In this document: positions 33,566 through 41,693 of the stretch, in pieces
How positions within the stretch are numbered: position 1 is the stretch's first letter
Layout: every line of letters starts with the position of its first letter
Assembly: GCF_002304005.1 (NCBI RefSeq)
Contig: NZ_MRCQ01000012.1
Coordinates: 62,001-126,000 of the forward strand
Direction of reading: 5' to 3'
Length of the DNA stretch: 64,000 nucleotides
Source of the DNA: Flavobacterium sp. ACN6
Lineage (GTDB): Bacteria; Bacteroidota; Bacteroidia; Flavobacteriales; Flavobacteriaceae
Position numbers and translations under genes: made by a program
Notes under the pieces: generated by a model
Told to the model about the DNA's origin: nothing
Seen by the model: the letters and a program-made list of their open reading frames with translations, nothing else
The model's database searches: none

Positions 33566-34607
33566 TCTGAGTAGGTATTTGTAATCTGATTATGTAGAAA
33601 TTAAGTTTGGTTTTGTGCTTAAGGCTAAAATTGTTTTTGTAAATGAGTTTTAATCTCTTTTTTGTGTTTACTAAACCAATTCCTCTTTTCGGATTATGAC
33701 TTTGTGAAATTACAAAATTATTTAAGATTTCAAAATCGAGTGTTTTATTGTCGATCACTTTACAATTGATCTTAATCTTTAAATTTTTATTGTTTACGCC
33801 TCCATGTTTAAAGGCATTTTCTACTAATGAAATAAAGATAAGCGGCGGTACTACTACATCTTCGATATTCGATTCCAAATTTACGGTTACTTCCACATTT
33901 TCAAAACGAAGTTTTTCGATTTCAATGTAATTTTGAATGTAATCGATTTCTTTTATTAATGGTACAAATTTAGTTCCTTTTACATCGTAAAGCACATATT
34001 CCATTAAATTAGAAAGCTTAATAATTACGTCTGGAACTTTCTTGGAAGACTCTAATGATAACGCGTATAAATTATTTAAAGTATTGAAAAAGAAATGCGG
34101 CTGAATCTGATTTTCGAGATATTTTAATTTGATTTTAAACTGATTTTCTCGTAAAGATCTATTCCTTTCTCTTTCCTTAAGCCAAGTTAAGGTAAGGTAC
34201 ACAGAAGATGCCATTGCAACAACATATAATTCTCCTATGCATACCGCTACAATATGATTGATTTCGAAGGGATGGTATTCTCTATTCGCTTCCGGCCAGA
34301 TATTTTCTGAAATAATATAATAAGTCAGGGCGGTTTTTAATAAATAGATTCCAAAAAGACTCATTAAGAGCCAGACTGTATACTGAATGTATTTTTGCTT
34401 TAATACATATTTGGGTACTAAAACAAATAAATTCAAATATACTAAAGGAATTACAAGCGAAAATTCAATTAAGTTAGATTTGAACGCGTAGGGGTAATCA
34501 TTAAAGTAAGCACCCCATCTTAAAAAGTTCAATGTAAAGTATACTCCCCAAAACCAAATGTGATTTTGCAGTTTTATATCAAACTTAACTTTTCGTATTT
34601 CTTTCAA
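33555..34607 (-). CDS. LytS-type sensor histidine kinase
   Basis: 350 residues. Four hydrophobic segments in the first 145 residues (for example LIEFSLVIPLVYLNLFVLV and VWLLMSLFGIYLLKTALTYYI) form a membrane sensor. The His_kinase domain has His171 in NQIQPHFFFNTLNNL, an N box around SLVENAFKHGG, and a short ATP lid RGIGLVNTKKRL. No extracellular ligand domain is visible, so the signal may be membrane or transport related. It overlaps the response regulator gene and is divergent from susC. Confidence 0.9.
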   Translation of the reverse strand: MKEIRKVKFDIKLQNHIWFWGVYFTLNFLRWGAYFNDYPYAFKSNLIEFSLVIPLVYLNLFVLVPKYVLKQKYIQYTVWLLMSLFGIYLLKTALTYYIISENIWPEANREYHPFEINHIVAVCIGELYVVAMASSVYLTLTWLKERERNRSLRENQFKIKLKYLENQIQPHFFFNTLNNLYALSLESSKKVPDVIIKLSNLMEYVLYDVKGTKFVPLIKEIDYIQNYIEIEKLRFENVEVTVNLESNIEDVVVPPLIFISLVENAFKHGGVNNKNLKIKINCKVIDNKTLDFEILNNFVISQSHNPKRGIGLVNTKKRLKLIYKNNFSLKHKTKLNFYIIRLQIPTQNED

Positions 34608-34748
34608 TTGGTGGTAATTAACTTATTTTGGGTTTTTCTTAACATCATTAATTATTGTGCAACTTTAAACAATTAAAGGCAAAGGCGCAATTTTTTTGAA
34701 TAAAATTTCATAAAAAAAGGAAATTCGTCTTTTATTTTTGAAATAGAA

Positions 34749-34763
34749 CGTTTTCGTAAAACG
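34749..34763. promoter_or_regulatory. Inverted repeat in the kinase-susC divergent region
   Basis: CGTTTT and AAAACG are separated by CGT, within the 271-nt divergent region. It could be an operator for the LytTR regulator or for a sugar repressor. A weak -7 box (TAATTTTA, 34844-34851) lies 28 nt before the susC ATG. Function is inferred from position only. Confidence 0.3.
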
Positions 34764-34878
34764 CATTATTGAATGATTTATGTCGTTCGTTTAAATTTTA
34801 TTGCTGTTGGTTTAATTTATTTTTTTTAACAATGTCTTAAGAATAATTTTACTTCATAACTAACAAAATAAAATAAAC

Positions 34879-37800
34879 ATGAAAAAAATTTTCTTAATCT
34901 TTATGATTGTTTTTACGGCGCAGGTTTCGCTTGCACAAGTAAAAAGTGTCAAGGGTGTGATTACAGATTCTGATGGTTTACCATTACCGGGCGCATCTGT
35001 TGCAGTGCAAGGAGGTCAAAAAGGAGCTACTACCGATTTTGACGGATTGTATACCATCGAAGCTCAAAAAGGTCAGACTTTAGTTTTTACTTATGTAGGA
35101 CTGGAAACTCAGACAATTGTTGTAGGTGATGCTGCAACTATTAATGTGAAATTGGTTCAAGGTGCTTCAAATGCCTTAAATGAAGTTGTCGTAACCTCTT
35201 TAGGTATTAAAAAATCAAGAAAATCTTTGGCTTATGCAGCGCAAGAGCTTAAAGGAGAAGAATTAACTCGTGTAAAAGATGCCAACTTAATTAATACTGT
35301 TGCTGGTAAAATTGCCGGTGTTGCAGTAACAAGAAGTTCTTCTGGAGCGGGTGGAACAACAAAAGTTGTTATTCGTGGTAATTCTTCTTTCGTAAACAAT
35401 CAGCCATTATATGTAATTGATGGTATTCCATTATACAATGGAGGTGCTGGACAGCCAAATGGAACTTTTGGAGATTTAAATGGTGGTAACAAAGATGGAG
35501 GAGATGTTGTTTCTTTAATAAATCCAGATGATTACGAAGGTATGACAGTTCTTAAAGGTGCTGCAGCTTCTGTTTTATATGGTTCTCAAGGAGCAAATGG
35601 AGTAATTTTATTATCTTCTAAAAAAGTAAAAGCTGGTTCAGAATCTTTCAATGTAAATTCAGTAACTACTTTTGAAAGTGCTGCTTATCTTCCTGAATTT
35701 CAATCGGACTATACTTCTAACGCAGGTGACCCTAGAAGCTGGGGTGCAAAACAAAAAGTAGAAGGAGATAAAGACATTAAAGATTTTTTTGAAGTAGGAA
35801 ATACTCAAATTACTTCTATGACTTTTTCAAAAGCTACAGAAGGTGCTTCGACAGCTTTAAGTTATGCTAATACAGATTCTAACGGTATTGTTCCAGGAAA
35901 TCACTTAAAGAAAAATAACTTTGGAATTCGCCAGACTAGTAAATATTTTAAAGATAAGTTAAGCGTTGCAGTAACTGCAAATTATGTTACTCAGACAATT
36001 AACAACAGACCAACTAACGGTTTGTATTTTAACCCAATCGCTGGTGTTTACAGTCACCCAAGAGCTTTTACACTAAATGATTTGAAAGAGTTTGAGGTTT
36101 TTGATCCTGTTAAAAACATGATGCAGCAAAACTATCCTGGTTTCGCAGCAGTAAACGAAAGCAATGAAAATCCTTATTGGCAGATCAACAGACAAAAATC
36201 TGTAGATACAAATAATTTCTTTACAGGTTCTATCGCTTTAGATTATAAAATTGCTGAATGGTTTCATTTAACTTCAAGATACAGCTATAACAGAAACGAA
36301 AGTAATTTTCAAAAAGGAATGTACGGAAGTTCTGCTAGTTCTTTAGTACATCCAACAGGAAGATATATCAACGCAAATCTTATAGGAACTCAAAATTATG
36401 CTGATTTAATTGCTTTGTTTAATACAAAAATTAATGACAATTTTAGTTTTAATGGAACATTAGGAACAAGTATCAATCATTCTAGAGCTACTGGTCTTAC
36501 AGTTGATTCAGGAATTGGAGGAGGTCTTGTTTATGATAATATCTTTACTTTAGGAAACTTTGTAAATAATAACGGAAATGTTCAAACTGGTGCAGAGAGA
36601 GAAGTTCAATCTGTATTTGCAGCAGCAACTTTAGGTTACAATGATTATTTATTCCTAGATCTTGCAGGAAGAAACGATTGGTCTTCTACACTTGCAAATA
36701 CTGATACTCCAGGATATTTTTATCCATCTGTTGGAGCAACTGCAATTCTTAGCGAAATGGCTGCAATGCCTGAATTTATTAGCTATGGTAAAGTTCGTGC
36801 AACCTTTGCTCAAGTTGGTAACGATATTGCTTCTACAATTACAAGTCCTACATCTGGTATTGTAGCTGGAAATATTGTAAATCCTCCTGTTGGACCAAAA
36901 CCAGGTACAAGTTTAAAAAACGAATTAAAATCTGAATGGGAGTTTGGTACAGAATGGAGAATGTTTAATAACAGATTAGGTTTTGAAGTGTCTTACTATA
37001 CTTCTGATACTAAAAATCAATTTCTTCAAGTACCGGCAGAATCTACAAATCCTAATGGTTATACTAACTATGCTATTAATGCAGGTAGTATTTCTAATAA
37101 AGGTTTTGAGGTTGTTTTGTTTGCTGATATTATTAGAGGTGAAAAATTCAATTGGGAATCAAGAATTAACTACTCACAAAACAAAAGCAGGGTAAATGAT
37201 ATTCCATCAGAATCTACAGGAGGAAGAATTGTTCTTACAGATCCAGGATCTAACTCATACAGATATTCATTAATTGAAGGAAGACCATTTGGTGTAATCG
37301 AAGGATATGACTTCAAGAGAGATGCTCAAGGAAGAATCTTAGTTAATGATGATAATACATTACAAAGAACAGATTGGACAGAAATAGGAAATGCAAATCC
37401 TGATTTTATGTTAGGCTGGTCTAATACATTCAAAATTGGTGCTTTTACTGCTAATATTTTACTTGACGGTCGTTTTGGAGGTGAAGTACTTAGTTTGACA
37501 CAAGCAATCAATGATTTTAACGGTGTTTCAAAAGCAACGGGTGATGCTAGAAATGCTGGTGTAGTAAATATCAACGGTGTTAAAGCAAGCGACGGAACTG
37601 CTGTAACTTCTATGGATCCTTACGAGTATTACAGTAATACAGCAGGAAGAAACGGTGTCAGCAGTCAATACATCTACGATGCTACAAATGTTAGTGTTAG
37701 AGAGATATCTATTGGATATACATTCAATAAAGCAACATTACCATTTGTTCAAACGGCATCAATCTCTTTAATTGCTAGAAATTTATTCTTTATTTATAAA

Positions 37801-37917
37801 GATGCTCCATTTGATCCAAATGTGGCACTAAGTACAGGTGAAGGTTTACAAGGTGTTGATGTATTCGGAATGCCGTCAACAAGAAGTATCGGTCTTAATT
37901 TAAACTTAACATTCTAA
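34879..37917 (+). CDS. SusC/RagA-type TonB-dependent outer-membrane transporter
   Basis: 1012 residues. A signal peptide (1-19) precedes a carboxypeptidase-regulatory-like domain (about 22-105, VKSVKGVITDSDGLPLPGAS onward). The TonB box region follows (NEVVVTSLG near 102-110), then the plug domain (about 115-235, with VVIRGNSSFVNNQPLYVIDG and ASVLYGSQGANGVILL), then the barrel ending in GLNLNLTF. It imports oligosaccharides energised by TonB. With the SusD-like lipoprotein 10 nt downstream it forms a pedal-bin uptake complex. The NagB and GH20 genes suggest GlcNAc-containing oligosaccharides as substrate. Confidence 0.95.
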   Translation: MKKIFLIFMIVFTAQVSLAQVKSVKGVITDSDGLPLPGASVAVQGGQKGATTDFDGLYTIEAQKGQTLVFTYVGLETQTIVVGDAATINVKLVQGASNALNEVVVTSLGIKKSRKSLAYAAQELKGEELTRVKDANLINTVAGKIAGVAVTRSSSGAGGTTKVVIRGNSSFVNNQPLYVIDGIPLYNGGAGQPNGTFGDLNGGNKDGGDVVSLINPDDYEGMTVLKGAAASVLYGSQGANGVILLSSKKVKAGSESFNVNSVTTFESAAYLPEFQSDYTSNAGDPRSWGAKQKVEGDKDIKDFFEVGNTQITSMTFSKATEGASTALSYANTDSNGIVPGNHLKKNNFGIRQTSKYFKDKLSVAVTANYVTQTINNRPTNGLYFNPIAGVYSHPRAFTLNDLKEFEVFDPVKNMMQQNYPGFAAVNESNENPYWQINRQKSVDTNNFFTGSIALDYKIAEWFHLTSRYSYNRNESNFQKGMYGSSASSLVHPTGRYINANLIGTQNYADLIALFNTKINDNFSFNGTLGTSINHSRATGLTVDSGIGGGLVYDNIFTLGNFVNNNGNVQTGAEREVQSVFAAATLGYNDYLFLDLAGRNDWSSTLANTDTPGYFYPSVGATAILSEMAAMPEFISYGKVRATFAQVGNDIASTITSPTSGIVAGNIVNPPVGPKPGTSLKNELKSEWEFGTEWRMFNNRLGFEVSYYTSDTKNQFLQVPAESTNPNGYTNYAINAGSISNKGFEVVLFADIIRGEKFNWESRINYSQNKSRVNDIPSESTGGRIVLTDPGSNSYRYSLIEGRPFGVIEGYDFKRDAQGRILVNDDNTLQRTDWTEIGNANPDFMLGWSNTFKIGAFTANILLDGRFGGEVLSLTQAINDFNGVSKATGDARNAGVVNINGVKASDGTAVTSMDPYEYYSNTAGRNGVSSQYIYDATNVSVREISIGYTFNKATLPFVQTASISLIARNLFFIYKDAPFDPNVALSTGEGLQGVDVFGMPSTRSIGLNLNLTF

Positions 37918-37927
37918 TCTTACTATC

Positions 37928-39496
37928 ATGACATTAAATATAATAAAAAGAACAGCGATATGCTTCTCGCTTCTGACAGCTATTAGTTGTACAGATAATT
38001 TTGACGAGATGAATCAAAATCCTGTAGGAGCTACTACACCGGATTTAGAGCAAAATTTTAATAATATAAAAGGTTTAATTAAGCCTGCCTTTACGAGACT
38101 TTATATTTCAGATGTTACTTGGCAGTATCAGCTGCAACAGAGTTTGCAAGCAGACGGCTGGTCTGGATATATGACTTCTCCAAATGAATTTGGGGGTATT
38201 AACAACCATAGTTACAATCTAAATCCTGCTTGGAATACCTATGCTTGGGATGATGCTTATGTAAATATTATCGCCAACTTATATAAAGTAGAACAAAGAG
38301 CAAAAGGAAAATACGATGAGTTTTATGCATGGTCACTTATTATAAAAGTGGCAACTATGCAGCGTATTACAGATATGTATGGACCTGCAGTATATTCTAA
38401 ATTTGGAGGAGAAGGTTTAGCAACTTACGACTCTCAGCAGCAAATTTACACACAGATGTTTAAAGATTTAGATTTTGCTGTTACAGACTTATCTGCAAGA
38501 GTAGCTAGTGGTGAACTTTCTAAATTTACAGAAACAGATCAGTCAAATTATGCTGGGAACTATACGCAATGGGTTAAATATGCAAACTCACTACGTTTGA
38601 GATTAGCAATGCGTATCTCTAAAGTGGATCCTGCTTTAGCTAAAACAGAAGCAGAAAAAGCGGTAAGTCATTCTATAGGAGTTTTCAAAATTAATAATGA
38701 TTTAATCAAAATAAAATCTCCATTAGATTTAAATGTTATAGATGTAATGAGCCATGTTTGGGTAGGTTTATCAATGGGAGCTGATATGGAGTCTATCTTA
38801 GTAGGATATGATGATCCTCGATTAGCGAAATATTGGGAACCTTCAACTCAGGTTCCAGGAGAATACAGAGGGGTTAGAACAGGAATTGTTTATCCAACGC
38901 CTTCAACTTATGCTAATTTTTCAAGAACTGGAGACAGAACAAAAACTGGAGAAGTTACCTGGATGTCTACAGCTGAAGTTTATTTCTTAAGAGCTGAAGG
39001 TGCTTTAAGAGGATGGAATATGGATGGTGCAGCTAAAGATTTATATGAAGCTGGTATTAAAGCATCTTTTGACCAAAATGGTGCTGACGGTGCGGCTGCT
39101 TATATTGCAGATAATGTAAAAGTTGCAAAAGATTATGTTGATCCAATCAATGCTGTAAATAATGCACCAGCAGTTTCTAAAGTTACTGTAGCTTGGGGCG
39201 CAACGAATGAAATCAATTTAGAAAAAATTATCACTCAAAAATGGATTGCTACATATCCTGATGGGCAAGAAGCTTGGTCTGAATATAGAAGAACAGGTTA
39301 TCCAAAATTATTTAGAATTACTAACAACAAAAGCGGCGGAATTATCAGTACTGAGTTAGGTGTAAGAAGATTGCCTTTTGCCCAGTCTGAAACTACAAAC
39401 AACCCTAAAGGAGTTGAATCTGGTGTAGCTGTACTTGGCGGTCCAGATAACGGAGCAACAAGACTTTGGTGGGATGTTGATAAAGCAAACTTCTAA
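37928..39496 (+). CDS. SusD/RagB-like nutrient-binding lipoprotein
   Basis: 522 residues, with lipobox LLTAISCTDN (lipidated Cys near residue 21). The sequence fits the second SusD group (SusD-like_2): MNQNPVGATTPD near the N terminus, helical TPR-like segments with TMQRITDMYGPAVYSKF near residue 139, and EKIITQKWIATYPDGQEAWSEYRRTGYP near 435. It is the surface lid of the SusCD complex and starts 10 nt after susC. A 14-bp hairpin separates it from nagB. Confidence 0.93.
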   Translation: MTLNIIKRTAICFSLLTAISCTDNFDEMNQNPVGATTPDLEQNFNNIKGLIKPAFTRLYISDVTWQYQLQQSLQADGWSGYMTSPNEFGGINNHSYNLNPAWNTYAWDDAYVNIIANLYKVEQRAKGKYDEFYAWSLIIKVATMQRITDMYGPAVYSKFGGEGLATYDSQQQIYTQMFKDLDFAVTDLSARVASGELSKFTETDQSNYAGNYTQWVKYANSLRLRLAMRISKVDPALAKTEAEKAVSHSIGVFKINNDLIKIKSPLDLNVIDVMSHVWVGLSMGADMESILVGYDDPRLAKYWEPSTQVPGEYRGVRTGIVYPTPSTYANFSRTGDRTKTGEVTWMSTAEVYFLRAEGALRGWNMDGAAKDLYEAGIKASFDQNGADGAAAYIADNVKVAKDYVDPINAVNNAPAVSKVTVAWGATNEINLEKIITQKWIATYPDGQEAWSEYRRTGYPKLFRITNNKSGGIISTELGVRRLPFAQSETTNNPKGVESGVAVLGGPDNGATRLWWDVDKANF

Positions 39497-39530
39497 AAAG
39501 AAACAAGGATATTGAGTTTGGTTAGTAGTG

Positions 39531-39564
39531 AATAGTATAGATAGTGAAAGCTGTCTATACTATT
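39531..39564 (+). promoter_or_regulatory. Intercistronic hairpin between susD and nagB
   Basis: AATAGTATAGATAG / CTGTCTATACTATT form a 14-bp stem with one wobble and a 6-nt loop, without a long T-run. It could lower read-through from susCD into nagB or protect the susCD 3' end. Confidence 0.55.
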
Positions 39565-39605
39565 TCTTAAAACCAAAATGATAATTACTACAAAAAAGAA
39601 AAGAA

Positions 39606-41540
39606 ATGAAAGGTGCTTTAGAAATAAAACCTGATATCAGTTACAAAAGCGCTGGAAAGTTTGAAGAAACTCGTTATGAGAAAATTCATAACGAAATCTT
39701 CAAAAGTTCTATAGAAGCTTCTACAATTGTGGCACAGGAAATTGCGCAGTTAATTAGATCCAAACAAGAGAAAAATAAATCTTGCGTTTTAGGTCTGGCT
39801 ACGGGTTCTTCTCCTATTAAAGTTTATGAAGAGCTGGTGAGAATGCACAGAGAAGAAGGACTAAGTTTTAGCAATGTAATCACTTTTAATCTGGATGAAT
39901 ATTATCCAATGACTAAAGAGAACAATCAGAGCTATCATTATTTCATGCATCAGCATCTTTTTAATCATATTGATATCAAACCCGAAAACATTAATATTCC
40001 TGACGGTACAGTTGCAATTGAGGAAATCAATCAATATTGTATCGATTACGAAATGAATATTAAAAACGCAGGAGGCCTTGATTTTCAATTATTAGGAATT
40101 GGACGTACAGGACACGTTGGTTTTAATGAGCCAGGTTCGCATATTAATTCGGGAACCCGAATTATTACATTGGATCATATCACAAGAGTCGATGCTTCAT
40201 CTGCCTTTAATGGTATTGATAATGTACCGAAACGTGCTATTACAATGGGAGTTTCAACCATCATGAGATCAAAACGTATTGTTTTGATGGCATGGGGACA
40301 AAATAAAGCGGATATCATCAAAAGAACTATTCAGGGAGATATCAGCTCAGAAGTTCCAGCAACATTTTTACAGAATCATCCTAATGCTACTTTCGTTTTA
40401 GATCAGTCTGCAGCCTCAGAATTAACCCGTTTTAAAACGCCTTGGTTAGTTGGGGAATGTCTTTGGACAACTGAATTAAAAAGCAAAGCTATTGTTTGGC
40501 TGTGTCAGAAAACGAAACAATCTATTCTGAAATTGACAGATCGTGATTATAATAATAACGGAATGTCTGATCTTTTGGCTCAGGAAGGTTCTGCTTACGA
40601 TATGAACATCAATATGTTTAATGTCTTACAGCACACTATTACAGGCTGGCCGGGAGGAAAACCAAACACAGATGATTCGCATCGTCCTGAAAGAGCTAAT
40701 CCAGCAAAAAAGAGAATTATTCTTTTTAGTCCGCATCCAGACGATGATGTGATTTCTATGGGAGGAACATTTTCGAAGTTAATCAAACAAGGTCACGATG
40801 TTCATGTAGTTTATCAGACTTCTGGAAATATTGCGGTTACAGATGATGAAGCATTAAAGTTTGCTGAAGTTGCCAGTGACTTTCTTAAAGGTCATTCGGA
40901 TATTAATTTTAAAGAAGTAATAGAATTTCTAAACAATAAATCAGAAAATCAAATTGATTCTTTGGAAGTTAGAAAATTAAAAGGACTTATTCGAAGAAGA
41001 GAATCTTATGCGGCAACGCGCTATATTGGGCTGAAGGATGAGAATACACACTTTTTAGATCTTCCTTTTTATGAAACTGGACAAGTAAAAAAGAATCCGT
41101 TAGGTACAGAAGATATTGCTATTGTAAAAGATATTATTGCAAAAATAAAACCGCATCAAGTATTTGCTGCCGGAGACCTTGCAGATCCGCACGGAACTCA
41201 TGAAGTATGCTTGAATGCCATATTTGCTGCTTTAAAAGAACTAAAACCAGAACCATATATGCAAGACTGCTGGTTATGGCTTTACAGAGGAGCTTGGCAC
41301 GAATGGGATATTCATGAAATTGATATGGCTGTTCCGTTAAGTCCGTCAGAAGTTTTATTAAAGCGACATGCGATTTTATATCATCAGTCTCAAAAAGACA
41401 GGGTTATGTTTCAGGGAAATGATTCGAGAGAATTCTGGGTTAGAGCAGAAGACCGAAACAAAAACACAGCCATCCTATACGATGAATTAGGTTTGGCAGA
41501 ATATGAAGCAATAGAAGCCTTTAAACGTTTTGATTACTAA
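39606..41540 (+). CDS. nagB: Glucosamine-6-phosphate deaminase fused to a PIG-L/LmbE-like domain
   Basis: Two domains. Residues about 20-290 are NagB: LGLATGSSPIKVYEEL near 60, NLDEYYPM near 95 and GIGRTGHVGFNEPGS near 164. It converts glucosamine 6-phosphate to fructose 6-phosphate and ammonia. Residues about 370-600 are a PIG-L/LmbE-type metal hydrolase: SPHPDDD near 374 and DPHGTHEVC near 527 carry the likely zinc ligands. That family includes deacetylases of N-acetylglucosamine derivatives, so the fusion might supply the GlcNAc-6-P deacetylation that NagA performs elsewhere. The 644-residue form is known in Bacteroidota. It sits between SusD and GH20. Confidence 0.92.
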   Translation: MKGALEIKPDISYKSAGKFEETRYEKIHNEIFKSSIEASTIVAQEIAQLIRSKQEKNKSCVLGLATGSSPIKVYEELVRMHREEGLSFSNVITFNLDEYYPMTKENNQSYHYFMHQHLFNHIDIKPENINIPDGTVAIEEINQYCIDYEMNIKNAGGLDFQLLGIGRTGHVGFNEPGSHINSGTRIITLDHITRVDASSAFNGIDNVPKRAITMGVSTIMRSKRIVLMAWGQNKADIIKRTIQGDISSEVPATFLQNHPNATFVLDQSAASELTRFKTPWLVGECLWTTELKSKAIVWLCQKTKQSILKLTDRDYNNNGMSDLLAQEGSAYDMNINMFNVLQHTITGWPGGKPNTDDSHRPERANPAKKRIILFSPHPDDDVISMGGTFSKLIKQGHDVHVVYQTSGNIAVTDDEALKFAEVASDFLKGHSDINFKEVIEFLNNKSENQIDSLEVRKLKGLIRRRESYAATRYIGLKDENTHFLDLPFYETGQVKKNPLGTEDIAIVKDIIAKIKPHQVFAAGDLADPHGTHEVCLNAIFAALKELKPEPYMQDCWLWLYRGAWHEWDIHEIDMAVPLSPSEVLLKRHAILYHQSQKDRVMFQGNDSREFWVRAEDRNKNTAILYDELGLAEYEAIEAFKRFDY

Positions 41541-41569
41541 TGAATTAAAGATTCGGTTTTGAACGAATC

Positions 41570-41647
41570 AAATGACAAAATTCAGATGTTTACTGAGAAA
41601 TGTGAGGTATTGCAGGACGCATTCTGAATTTTGTCATTTTTTTATAT
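41570..41647 (+). terminator. Long-stem hairpin/terminator between nagB and the hexosaminidase gene
   Basis: A 17-bp perfect stem (AAATGACAAAATTCAGA / TCTGAATTTTGTCATTT) encloses a 36-nt loop and is followed by a T-rich tail. It probably ends or attenuates transcription from the susCD-nagB operon. Confidence 0.65.
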
Positions 41648-41693
41648 AATTTTAGGATACTTACAAAAACTATCCAAACCAAAAAAAAGAAAA

